Source of the DNA: Pyropia haitanensis
Lineage: Eukaryota; Rhodophyta; Bangiophyceae; Bangiales; Bangiaceae
Direction of reading: 5' to 3'
Length of the DNA: 64,000 bases
Assembly: GCA_008729055.1 (NCBI GenBank)
Contig: SDUX01000003.1
Coordinates: 558,001-622,000, forward strand
Part shown: positions 45,844 to 56,366 of the stretch, piece by piece
How positions within the stretch are numbered: position 1 is the stretch's first letter
Layout: each line of letters begins with the position of its first letter
Made by a program: the position numbers and the translations under genes
The notes under the pieces: generated by a model
What the model was told of the DNA's origin: nothing
Seen by the model: the letters and a program-made list of their open reading frames with translations, nothing else
The model's database searches: none

Positions 45844-48357
45844 AGCGCTTGGTAGCGGCGGGAGGGCGGGCGACGAACGGGGCGGCAGTCACGTTGCGGT
45901 GGCCGCGGCTCGCGTCCGTGTCCAAGGAGGAACCCGAGCCGGCAGCTGCGCACAGCTCCTTGTTGCGGGATCCTCTGCAAGCGCTCTTGCAGCCGGATGG
46001 GCTTGAAGAAACCTTGAATTTCCTTGAAATGGTCGCATGCCCGGCGGCGGCCGAGACCCCGACCGAGTGGATTAGTGGCAGATCCACACAATCAATAGGT
46101 AGCTGAATACGAGAAAATATATTGCCAAGAGGTGATGGCTCTTGTACTAAGGAGCATCCAATTACCTGTCAAGTTCTGATCAGTCGCCCTCACGGGAACT
46201 AGAAAGGCCATCGGGACGTGGTCGACAACCTGTCTACGCACCCGGGCTGATGACGCGTCTGACGGAGCCGCGCAAGGCACAACCCAGGCCGTCTGCATCC
46301 CTGACCCATATCAGATCATGCAAATGCGCACGCTTCCACTGCCACTGCCGCTGACGCCACCATCTGCCCTCTCCCCCCCCCCCCGCCCTCTGCGGCCTCT
46401 GGTCGGCGTCGGGCAGCGACGGCGGCGGCGGCGGCGGTGGTGGTCGCGGCAGCGACCGGTCGGCGACGGCGTCCGCGGCGGGGTTGGGCCGCTATCGTCT
46501 GGTACACAGCTGCGAGTGGCAGCGCCAGGACTTCGGATGCCTGTCAGAGTCGTCGGAGAGGAGCCAGCCGACACTGGCTCGCGTACTGCACCGCATATTT
46601 GACTTGGAAACTCTCAGGATGATCCGCAGGCCGCCGAGATACGGCGTGCGCCTCATGTGATCAACTCTGGCGAGCTCCATAACTGCCGCGATACATTCCA
46701 AAAAACCTGGGAGTTTTAAGTGAAACGAGGGCTTCCAGCCCCCGTCCATGATGTGCTTCTATTGGGAGAGCGTGATCACGCTTAATGCGGCGCGAGAGCT
46801 TTGTGAATTAGCACGCGAAGAAAGCTTGATAAACTTTGAACAATGGGTCAACATGGACGTCGTTCACATTGTTCAGTACATCACTGTGTAGCCAGCACTG
46901 AGACGCACCTTATGGTGTGTCGAACACCCTCTATCGCGCACGTTCTCGTACCTTTTTCAAACTTCTTCAAGTTTTCCTTAGTGAATCGGCCTGTACGGGG
47001 TCTCCAGGCCACTTCAAGATCGCCTCTGATCGAGTCGGTTGCAAGGTCCTGCGCTTGAAAGACGTTTGAGGTGGATCTCGCAACAAGAGGCAGTGCGCAG
47101 TGGTACAGCCAGGGGGCGAGACGACGAGATCCCGACGGTCAGACTCCGTGGAAATTCTACCTTGCATCTGCAAAGTGGCACCATTTTCGTTCAACGTTGG
47201 GGAGGGCGCGACGACCGAAGCGTGTGTACCGAACAAGGAGCGGCGCTTGGTGGCTCCCCGCCACCATCACTCCGTGCGGCGGCTTTACGCCCGCGGGCAG
47301 CGACCGCGCGGGCCGAATGGCTTGCTGTGACGGGTGGCCGTCGTTGCAGCCGACGACGGCGTCGGCGGTCCGCCGTGGGTGACCCATGTCGAGGGAACGA
47401 CGAAAGCAGGCACCGGCCGTTTTGCCATGGCGTCACGGACTCTATAGACCACTCGACGCGCGCGAGCCGCCCGTCGTCCGTGGTCACCGGTGCCACCTCG
47501 ACCGACGGCACCGGGGCGCGCCGGTGGAGAGGGTTGCCGTTGCCTTTGATCCGGCAGTGGCAGCAGCAGCGGCGGCGGCGGCGACGGCGGGAGGCGTCGA
47601 CGACAGTAGGCAATCACCGCATCACCCTCCGTGGGTGGTCGTGACAGCCATCGATGGATGCTCCACCTCCCCTGCCCCCCCCCCCCTCCCCCCCCTCAAT
47701 AACGCCCCCGCATGGTGCGCGGCGCGCGGACCGGTGGACAACCCAGCGCGGCAGTACACCAGAATAAGACATTTACTAGACCAGGCAGGGCGCCGCGGAC
47801 GTCGCGACGACCACATACAACCCCGCGTGCGCCTGCACTCACCCCACGCACGCTCGTAAGCCCAACAGCCGCTGCGGCACCCCCCACAACAACCGCCTAT
47901 GCAAACCACCGACGACAAAAACACAAATGGGAGAGCGCAGGCGCATCCGCCTCCCCAATACCATCTCGGCCGTCACGGGCAGGTCCGGGGATGCACAACT
48001 CCCCCCCCCCCCCCCCCCCCCCCCACAACGTGAAGCGCCCACCCTACCGCCCACTCGAGGGAGGACACCGCGACGGCCACGTCCATCACAGCCGGCGCAT
48101 GCGCTTCCCCGGGTGGCCGACCGAACCAGTGGCCGGTTGCCGCGCCCCCAACGCCTCCTTGCGTGCCATCCGCAATGCGGTCCCGTACAGGCGAAGCAGC
48201 GCCGCCCTGCCAACAGCCACCGCGGTTGCGACGGCGCGCACCGCTCCCCGACATCTCCGGGCGCTGCCCGGTCAACGGCCACTGAGGTTGCCAGGGCGCG
48301 CACCGCTCACTGACCCCCCCCCCCCCACTTCCCCCCCCCCCCCTGCTGCTCACAGCC
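45844..48357. other. 2.5-kb intergenic region with possible inverted repeat relics
   Basis: Lower GC between about 45950 and 47130. The stretch 45936-46040 (plus-strand reading HSSLLRDPLQALLQPDG) and the minus strand of 46983-47110 (HCLLLRDPPQTSFKRRTLQP) resemble each other, so they may be two decayed copies of one repeat in opposite orientation. A C run lies at about 48000-48023. No gene. Confidence 0.45.
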
Positions 48358-48618
48358 TCAACAGGTGCAGTAGTGAGTCCAGCTCTCAAAGACGCTCCCA
48401 AACACCGCCACCACCAGCAGCACCGCCGCGACCGCCGCGTCGCCGCCGCCGCCATTCCCAAACACCTCCATCGGCGCGGCCGCGTCCACGCCACCCTCCC
48501 CGTGGGCATCCTCCCCGCCAGCCGCGTCGCCGTCGCCGCCACGACGACGGAGGGTGGCGGCGGCCTTGGCGCCGCCGGGGGGGACCGCCGCATCTCGAGG
48601 TCGCTCCGGGGGCTCCAT
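48358..48618 (-). CDS. small tail-anchored membrane protein, unknown
   Basis: Not recognised. 86 residues: a soluble, charged first part (MEPPERPRDAAVPPGG, RRRGGDGDAAGGEDAHGEGG), then MEVFGNGGGGDAAVAAVLLV and VAVFGSVFESWTHYCTC to the stop. The single hydrophobic helix at about 60-76 followed by a short aromatic, Cys-rich end (ESWTHYCTC) is the layout of a tail-anchored protein. The composition of the end is far from the Pro/Arg/Gly noise of artefact frames, which is why I keep it. The start is the only ATG that gives this compact product. Confidence 0.5.
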   Translation of the reverse strand: MEPPERPRDAAVPPGGAKAAATLRRRGGDGDAAGGEDAHGEGGVDAAAPMEVFGNGGGGDAAVAAVLLVVAVFGSVFESWTHYCTC

Positions 48619-49500
48619 GGCGCACAGAGACGGGGGCAGTGAGAGAGGAAGAACCAAATGGGAGGGGGTCGAGGGCGTCGACGGCGGACGTCCCGCACGC
48701 AACCACGGGGCGGCTGCACCGCCGCCGCCTTTGCCAGTTGCAGCAGGTGCGGCAAAGCGTGGGGTGGGGGAAGGAGGGGGGGGGTAGGCGGAAGGAAGCG
48801 AGAGACGACGTTGTAGGGGCTGCCACCGATGGGGGGGTCGGGGCGCGGAGAAAGGAGAAAAACAGCAACAGACGGGGGGGTGCACGGGGGGATAGGGGGT
48901 GGGAAGACGGTGGGGGACAGATTGCAAACCGTGGACGGCGGGACGGGGACGGTGGGGGGACGTGCCGAGCCACCAGCCACCACGCGCACGCACGCGGACC
49001 GCGACGTTGTGGTGCACTCGCCACGGTCGGACCTCGGCGGCAGGCGCGTCCGCCGCGGTGGCTCTACGGCGCGGACCCCCTCACTCGGCCGCCTGCGGGG
49101 TGCGGCCACGCATGAGCGCGGTGGCGTCGGGGGAGGTATCGTGGCTGTCGCGGATGGGCGCGCCCGTTGGGTGGATGGATGGGATTGGCCGATGGTTTGC
49201 CAGAGGAGCGCTTCGTGCCGCTGATTGGCTGTCGTCGCGTGCATGCAGGGAACACGGTGTCGGTTAACAAGTTTCAAAAAGACCGAGTGCACTCGCTCTG
49301 CGTCGCGACTCTCCGATTTTTTCATGCCCGGATCTCCTGAAACGTGGAGCGTGTCCCCGTGCCAAGTCGATCCGCGCCCGCGTCGCGCATCCTGCATTCG
49401 GCGCCGGCGGCACCGCCGGTGCCCGCCCCCTCCTCGCCGCCCTCCCCTTCCCCCCCCACCACCTCGTCTGGACCGATCTTCCTGGCGCCCGCCCCCATCA
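48619..49500. other. intergenic, no gene seen
   Basis: Divergent space between the tail-anchored gene (-) and the membrane protein gene (+). G-rich to about 48960, then of mixed composition. No recognisable site. Confidence 0.45.
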
Positions 49501-50351
49501 ATGCAGCCGTCCTCTGCTTTTTCCCCTGGCTTCTCCATGGACGTCCGCTCTCACCGTCTGGCGTTTTCGCCACCCGTGGCGCCCGGCGCGGCACGGCGGG
49601 CGTCCACCCCCCCGCGGTGGGGGGTGGCCGCCGCGGGCGGACGCCCTCACGGCCGCGCCATCTTCCCCCGTAGCCGCGGGCTTGTAGGCGGCCGCGCCGC
49701 CGCCGCCGTCGCCGCCGCCGCCGCCGCCGCCATCACCCCCTCCGCCCCCCTCGGGCGTCGCACCGCCACCCCCGCCGCCCCGACCGCCCCCGCCGGCGGC
49801 GGCGCGCGCATGGACACGAGCGCCTCGGGGCCGGTCGCTGCCGCGGCAGTCGCGGCGGCCGCGTCCGAGTCGGCCGCCGCGTCCGAGTCGGCCGTCACCA
49901 CCGCCTCGTCGGCAGCCGCCTCGTCGGCGGCCGCGGCGGCTGACGCGGCGGCGTCGACCGCCGACGCCGCTGCCGCCGCCGCCGCGGCGGCGGCCGCCGC
50001 TGCGACGGCGGGGGCGGCCGACGCGGGCGGGGTGCTCACCCCCTCGACGGTGGACAACCTGACGCGCGTGCTGTCCACCGCGTGCCTCGTCCTGTCGGTG
50101 ACCGTGACGATCGGGACGGTGGTGATTACGGCGTGGAACTGGCGGCGGGACCGGGATGGCAAGGCGTCGCTGGCGGAGATATCCGCTGTGCCGGGGGGGG
50201 TGACGCCTGCGCAGCTGCTTGCCGCGTCGGAGCGGGGCCAGGTTGCGGGGGTGGGGAGGGAGAAGAAGGCGGGGGGGGGGTGGGGGGCGGGGCGGGCGTC
50301 AACCGCCAACAGCGGCGGATGCAGAAGAAGGCGGACAAGGCGAAGAAGTAA
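49501..50351 (+). CDS. single-span membrane protein, probably plastid-targeted, unknown
   Basis: Not recognised. From MQPSSAFSPGFSMDVRSHRL the first 100 residues are Ala/Arg/Ser/Pro-rich like a transit peptide. A long Ala/Ser linker follows, then VDNLTRVLSTACLVLSVTVT and IGTVVITAWNWRRDRDGKAS, a clear transmembrane helix with a positively charged exit. Next comes LAEISAVPGGVTPAQLLAAS. The frame then meets a 10-base G run (50271-50280). The neighbouring frame continues GVNRQQRRMQKKADKAKK to a stop, a basic helix of the NRQQRR type seen at the ends of several plastid membrane proteins. One extra G joins the two. Start: an ATG early in the open frame; other ATGs nearby are possible. Confidence 0.55.
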
Positions 50352-50812
50352 CAGGATGGGGGCGTGGGGGGGATTGGGGGGGAGAGGGGGGACGACAACT
50401 GCTGCATGGCGAGGGCGTGACCGCGTGCAGTGGCGGGAAGGGCGGTGCTACAGGGGAGGAGCAGCACACCTGTGGCTGTATGGACCCCTTGTGTGCGGCG
50501 CGGGGCCGTGCGCGGGTGTCGGGTTTGTGTTTTGGGCCCGACGGGCAGCGGGCTGGTCTGCGTCAAGTCTATGTGGGTGTCCTTGTGAAGTGGGGCAGAC
50601 TCGCCTGCATCTTCCCAGTGTGTCATGTGGCTTTCCCCCCCCCAGCTTTTTGTCTCTCCACTTCGTCCTGCCTGTTCCCCTGCCTCCTGCCCTGCTCGCC
50701 TCTTCCCCCCCCTTCTCCCTCTCTCGCTTCGTCCCTCACCGCCCGGCAGCTATTCCCCTGTCTTTTCTTTCCCCCTGCTCCCTTGTCATTCTGACGGATG
50801 GAGGGCGCCTAG

Positions 50813-51762
50813 CTGGATGCCGTCTCCCGCCTCGTCGCGCGCTGCATTGGAGGCGATGTCGCCGCCGCGGACGGGCTGTGGCAGCAGGTGCGCCGGGGTG
50901 GGGACGGAGAGGGGCCAGGGAAGGGCGGGGATACCAGGCCGACCCCCCTTGACGGGGCGGCGGGGGTGGTGGCCGCGGCATTCGCGGCCTACCCCGCCCG
51001 CCCTGCGGTGCTGGGCGGCGGCGCCCGACGCGCCGGCGGGGTGGCGGGTGGCCGCCGCCGGCGTGTTGTCACTACTCGCGGCGGGGGCGGCGGCGGCGCT
51101 GGTCGAGTGGGGGTGGGCGGGGAGGGGGTGGCGGAAACGCGCCGCCTCTGTCACTCCCCTCCTCGGAGGCGGGGGCGGGGGCGGTGGCGAGGGTGGGAGT
51201 GCCATCGCGTCGGTAGCGACGGGACACGGGGGGCCTTGTGGGCCGTCGGGGTGGTGCGGCGCCGCCCTTTCGTTGGTTTGGCACCCCACGCCGCGGGCGC
51301 CCCCGGCGCGGGCGCGTGCCCACATATAACCTGGTCCTGCTGTGTCGCCTGGCCCGGTGGCAGACGGCGGCGGCGGTGGCGAGGGTGACGCTTGTCGCCG
51401 CTGTCGCCGGCGGGGTGCCCATGCCGGCGGTGCTGGTCGCCGCCATCGTGGGGTTCAACCTGCTGTGGGGGCGGGCGGCGGGGCGGAGGCAGCGGCTCGA
51501 GGCGCTGGGTGCCGCCGCCGATGCGGCGCGGCTGGGGGGGAGGGGGGCCGGGAGGGGGGGGGGTGGAGTGAGGTGGAGGGTGGGGGGGGCAGAGGGGGGG
51601 GACGACGCGGCACGCGTGGCTCCTGGCGGCAGGGACCTGGCGTGGGTGCCGCTCGTGCAGGGAGTGCCGTCTCTGGGGGCCACCGCCGCCCAAGGGGAGC
51701 AGGCGGCGGTGGCGGCGTTGCGGCAGTGGGGCGGGGGAAGCGGCGAGGTGTGGACCTGCTGA
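50813..51762 (+). CDS. membrane protein gene, internal and last exons (50813-50887, 51364-51762)
   Basis: Not recognised. The frame LDAVSRLVARCIGGDVAAAD, GLWQQ ends at CAGCAG|GTGCGC. It continues in phase 0 after CGGTGGCAG at 51363 with TAAAVARVTLVAAVAGGVPM, PAVLVAAIVGFNLLWGRAAG, RRQRLEALGAAADAARL and, after a Gly-rich stretch, WVPLVQGVPSLGATAAQGEQ up to a stop. At least one transmembrane helix is clear. A stop codon just before 50813, inside GCGCCTAG, shows that an upstream exon is needed; I could not locate it. An additional small exon inside the 476-base intron is possible, since a hydrophobic stretch (LLAAGAAAALVEWGWAGR) occurs there in another frame. Confidence 0.4.
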
Positions 51763-52735
51763 GCTCGGACTGCTGGCGCGGCGGCCGTGGTGGCGTCCAT
51801 CTCGGGGGCGGCGGTGCGGGGTGGCTACCACTGCTGCCGTCGTGAAGGTTGGTGGGGGGGCCGGCGCACAACGGGTTTAGACGTGAAGCACGCAACACGC
51901 AGCGCGGTACAGGAAGCACTCGCAGAGACAGACGACACATCACCAAGGAGGAAACAGCCGGCACGGACAGAAAAGAGGGACACGCAGCACAGGCCACAGG
52001 GAAAAAAAAGAAAGACATGCTGGCCATCACAGCCTGCGCATGCTATGATACGGGCCGGCACGTATAATTGTGAGTCGTTCTCGACATGACATGACATGAT
52101 AGTCGTCTCTTGTCAACACACCTGCGCCCCAATGGTGGAAGCTCGACGCCACAGTGAGTGCGCCTGCAGCGTCTCGTGCTCGTGTCAATACTCCACATTC
52201 GTGTACTGGTTCTGATGCCGCGCGAGTGCGCACCAGCAGCGTCGGGCAGCAGGGGGATGGGGCAAAGTGAGGCGGTGGTTGTACTCGTCGACCGTCCCAC
52301 CACGCGTTGAACTTCTTCACGGACACATCACACCCCGTCAGATTGGGTCGCTGTCACCAATTGGTTTGTAAACCGTTCAAGAAAAACTGTGACCAACTCA
52401 CGTCAGATGTCGATTTACTTTTTCACTGTGCCTGTCCCATGAAATCGCTCGCAAGTGAGCCAAATCACACGTGGCGTGTTTGAAAGCTGGATCCAATCTC
52501 CGCGGCGACGGCTGCGGCGGACATGCCCGCTGAGTTTTCATCGAACCCCCCCGCCCAAAACTGGTGCGCGGCGCCGAGCTCATCCTTTGTGGCCTCAGCG
52601 AGCGCGTCCCGTGCCCCCATCACGGCCGCGCTTGCTCCGTCCGCCCCTCATCTCGCGCTGCCCTTGCATCCATCCGCCCCCCGGCTCGCGTCCTCCCCCT
52701 CTTTGCTCTCTTTGTCCCCCCGCTCCCCCGCTGTC
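51763..52735. other. intergenic, no gene seen
   Basis: 51850-52450 is moderate in GC with mixed frames. A tandem ATGACATGACATGA lies at about 52086-52099. A pyrimidine-rich stretch (52640-52730) precedes the cL38 start codon. Confidence 0.5.
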
Positions 52736-53335
52736 ATGGCTGCCTTTGTGCAGAGCGCGGCGCTGACGCGGACGCTCGGCGCGTCCGCGTCGGTGGTCGG
52801 CTCGCCCGTCGTGTGCACCAAGCGGGCCGCCCCCGCGGTGGCGGCGCCGGTCAGCACGACCATTGAGGCGGCCAAGCACGCGCAGTTCAAGGCCGCGAAG
52901 AAGGCCAACCGCTGCCGACCGAAGAAGCACCGCCCGTCGGACATCAACCGCAAGCCGCCATCATACAACGTGGAGCCGCTGCGCGCCGAGGGGTACGTTT
53001 TGTGTCGCACCGCGTGGACGTGTGCAGCGTTGCGTGGGTATTGTTTGGGCTCCGTGGGGTTTTGCGGTTGCGTCTGTCCGTTCAGCTAGCTGTGTGTGCG
53101 CTCCTGCGTCTGCGTGTGTGGTCAGGTGTGAGTTGCCGTTTGGTACACGTTGCTCGTGTGGCGTACTGTTTGCTGGCTTGCTTCGTTTGTTGCGACGCGC
53201 GGTACTGGAGGTCTGACGTGGTGGTTTGTTTTGTTGCCTTTGTGTATATTGCCGTGACTGTGGGCGTCTCTTCCTATGGGCTTCATCGTGTGTCCCGTAC
53301 GCAGGTTGCCGGCAGACTGGACCCTTGCTGAGTAA
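52736..53335 (+). CDS. PSRP6: plastid ribosomal protein cL38 (PSRP6), 2 exons (52736-52992, 53305-53335)
   Basis: A plastid-specific protein of the large ribosomal subunit. 95 residues: a transit peptide (MAAFVQSAALTRTLGASASV onward, about 40 residues), a basic stretch AKHAQFKAAKKANRCRPKKH, then RPSDINRKPPSYNVEPL. After the intron comes GLPADWTLAE. This reproduces the signature of plant PSRP6 (Lys-rich, then P-x-D-I-x-R-K-P-x-x-Y, then LPAEW). The second half of that signature, LPADW, lies in a 31-base last exon. The intron starts GTACGT and ends TACGCAG, phase 2. The recovery of the expected motif by in-phase splicing is strong support. Without the intron the frame runs on into unrelated sequence to 53089. 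Confidence 0.85.
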
Positions 53336-53928
53336 ACCATGGACGTCCATTGGTCTTGCTTCTGTTTTTGTTTGTTTGTCTAGGCTAATGTGTGAGTGTA
53401 GACGCGGTCCATGGTGCCCTGACGCGGATACGTCTGATGTGGGATGTGGGATCTTTCCCGCTCGTTTTGCACGAGGCGCTGTTGGTATCTACCCTGCTAT
53501 GTCGTGCTGCAAAACATCTCGCCGTGGGCATCTGGCAGTGTCCTTGGTGCTAGGTCTTACGGTCTTCTCGAGCGCCCCCATTGTCCTCGAGGCACGGGGG
53601 CTGAGGTAGATCTGGGCCCTGGCCCACGTCATTGAGCGTGCCGTCTTGTGGCACGCGACTCATTCACGTTTCGCCTTGCGGGGTCTCCTCCGAGCGAATC
53701 CCATGGCCGGCTCTTGGGCTTGTGCCTCAGCCATGCACCAGCGACGCTGACGCGTGCGCATCCGACTGCGTGAGCATCCCACGCCCGTCACGCACCCGCT
53801 GCAACAGTCGCGGTTGCGCTTGGCAACGCCCTCCCGGATCGCATCGATAAGACTCCCAGCAGACCGCCACGCGTGGCCTCCCCGGTGCGCGTTCCCCCAG
53901 TTGGTCTCCCCGGGTTTGCACAGCGACC
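53336..53928. other. convergent intergenic region
   Basis: Between the stops of cL38 (+) and the UCH37-like gene (-); T/G-rich after cL38, consistent with a 3' UTR. No gene. Confidence 0.55.
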
Positions 53929-55546
53929 CTAGCCGCGCGAACCCCCAGCGGCGCCCTCCCCTCCCCCCCCCCCCCCCCCCTTGGGCGCTTTGGACTTGCT
54001 CCCCCGGGCGGCTTTCGCAGCCTTGGCCGCCGCCTTGGCCGCCGCCCGCTTCTGCTCCCGCGCCGCGTCGATGAGGGCGGTGAGCTCGCCCTTGGAGGCG
54101 AGCAGCTTGAGCGTCTCGACGAGGAAGGGCATGTAGTCGTGGCGGCGGCGGGCCGACTCGGCGGCCCAGCCGGTGGCGCGGTCGTCCTCCACGGCCAGCC
54201 GGTGGAGGATGTCCGCCTCGCGCTCCTCGTCGCCCTCACGCGGGGTGCCCTCCGCCTCCACCCGCCCGCGGAGAGCCTCCAGGTCGGCCAGCAGCGCGGC
54301 GACGCGGTGCGCGACGACGCCGAGCACCGAGTGCCGCACCTCTGCGACGGCGTATACCTCCACGTAGGCGCGCAGGCGGGCGGCGGCGGGGCCGAGCCAG
54401 GCGGTGCCGGGCGGCCGCACCGCAGCGGCCGCGGCCATCGCTTGCGCCTCGGCCTCCGCGTCAGCCTCTTCGTCGCCGCTGGGGACGGGCGGCGGCGGCG
54501 GGGGCGGAGCGGCCGCCGCCGACGGCACTTCCCCAAGGTACAGCGGCGCGTCCTGCAGCGAGTCCAGCTCGTACACGGCGAGCGTGCCCGCCGCAGTGGC
54601 CACCGGTATCCACGTGATAAAGTGGTACACGTCCTCGTCCACCTCCCCTGGCCGCGGCGGGGGGGGGCCAAGCCCGTCGGCAGCCGGCGACGGCGGCGGC
54701 CGAGACACCTTGAGGTGCGAGTCGCGGATGAAGGCGGCGTTGTGGATGGCCAGCCCAGACAGCCCCGGGTCTAGGTGCGTGCAGTACGACTTGAACTCGG
54801 TGAGCTTGGGCCCGAGCGTCACCTCTGCCACCTGAACGTTCATGAGGATGGTCACGAGCGCCTGCGTCACGGCCGCCGCGTTGATGACCTGGTTGGCAAA
54901 GAAGATGGAGTGGAGCTGCTCGGGGTAGGGGTTGATGGGCGCGGGGTCGGGCAGGGGGAGGCCATCCCGCAGCTCATCCGGGCGCCACTTGTACAGAAAG
55001 ATGAGGCCAAAGATGGGACTGCAGGCAGACGGAAGCGGGGGGGGGGGGGGAAGGGCGGCGGCGGTGGGAACCGTTCCGAACGAGCACTCACACCAGACGA
55101 CCAGCAGCGGTCAGGCCAGCGCCCCAGCGAGCATACCAGGACGGTTAGCACCAGGGAAGCTCCGTGAGACAGTAACCGGCGCTCAACACTATTCGTTGAG
55201 GGCACGCCATCACGAGTCTCCCAGCCCGTCCGCCCACAAAAGCTCGCTGGGAAGCCTCTCGGCGCACCCCCACAGCCAGATAGGGCAGAAACGCGTGTCC
55301 CACAGCCAGAGAGCTGAGAAGTGGGGCTCCCCACTGCCACCATCCTCGAAGCCAGCCCCAAAAACGGGGACCCACTGGACACGCGCGCGGTCACCCCCCC
55401 TCCACGTACGCGACGGCTTCAAACTCGGGCATGTCGAGCGTGTACAGCTCCTCCACCTGCACGCCCGCGGCGCCCATCTCCTGCATCATGGTGGTGTACA
55501 GCCAGGGGTCCCCGTCCACCGGCGGCCACGGCACCTCTATCGCCAT
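53929..55546 (-). CDS. UCHL5: UCH37/UCHL5-like protein lacking the catalytic cysteine, 2 exons (55546-55410, 55018-53929)
   Basis: Peptidase family C12 member; UCH37 normally trims ubiquitin at the proteasome lid (via Rpn13) and in INO80. The 408-residue product starts MAIEVPWPPVDGDPW and has GAAGVQVEELYTLDMPEFEA. The intron (GTACGT to CCTGCAG, phase 2) is followed by PIFGLIFLYKWRPDELRDG, FFANQVINAAAVTQALVTIL, YCTHLDPGLSGLAI, VYHFITWIPV and LAVYELDSL. The C-terminal ULD-type domain is RRHDYMPFLVETLKLLASKG and the end is Lys/Ala-rich. His178 and Asp198 of the triad and the oxyanion Gln are present. The nucleophile Cys of the usual NNACATQA is Ala95 (NAAAVTQA). The protein should therefore bind but not cleave ubiquitin. 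It is longer than animal UCH37 because of a Pro/Ala insertion after the catalytic domain. Confidence 0.92.
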
Positions 55547-56366
55547 GCCACCCTTGAGCATGGCGACGGCGGCGGACCGTCGCGGCAAAAGGGGGGGTCT
55601 CCTGGTCGCTGCCGCCGGGCCACCTAGACGCGGCGCGGCGCGGCGCGACGCGGCGGCAGAGAGAGGGAGGCCGCGAGAGGCCACAAGACACAACGTGCCA
55701 CAGTGCGGCTCCAGGCAGTCCGTCCGTCACGCCAAGAATGGGAAGTCCAGCGACCAGCAGAGGAAAGACAGCGGCGGGGGTCACTCGTGCAGCGTCGCGC
55801 GGGGGCGGGGTGGTGGACTCCAGACTGGCAAAACGGCGCGGTGCGAGGAGCGTGGACGCCACCAGGCCGGGTCGCGAGCCTCCCGCGGTGCCCCGGTCGG
55901 CACTGCACCCCGAGAGGAGTGCCCACAGGCCATACCCCAACTTCTCTCTCAATTACACTCACAACATGTCGGGTTTGGTATCAACTACCCTCTCGCTGTC
56001 GGGAGCCCTGCCCGCCACGCTTTTCTGGTCGACCTCCTATTGGCTGGCGCGCTAGTAGATTGAGTCGGTGCTGCTGACGGCGGGTCACGCTGCGTAGTGC
56101 CTGCGAGGGCTGCTGGCGATGCTCTGTTGGCCGTGGCGTCGGGGCGACCACAAGGAACGGAGCGCTCGTCGTGGCGACGCCCACACCAAGACCCCCGCGT
56201 TTTTTCGTCCCCACCGTCCCGCCCCTCCCCCGGGCGCACGGTGCTACCCAGGTGTCTGGCCTGTTCTCCGCCGCGACACGCGTGTGGCGACGCCGTCAGA
56301 GATCCCCTCCCCCCCCCCCCTTCACCCCCCCGGCCTGGTTGCTGCTTGTCCGTCGGCGGCAGCGCG
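55547..56366. promoter_or_regulatory. divergent promoter region, UCH37-like / ERO1
   Basis: 820 bases between two head-to-head genes, so both promoters should lie here. The UCH37-like frame is open upstream to 55693, so the start could be earlier (ATG 55561). No TATA box stands out. Confidence 0.4.

Noticed and set aside
50082..50351. Separate gene for the NRQQRR-type C-terminus
   Set aside because: It has no credible start of its own and follows directly on the membrane-protein frame at a G run; read as the 3' end of that gene.
53002..53331. Frame inside the cL38 intron
   Set aside because: Lies between a GTACGT donor and GCAG acceptor whose use restores the family signature; Cys/Val/Leu-rich reading without homology.
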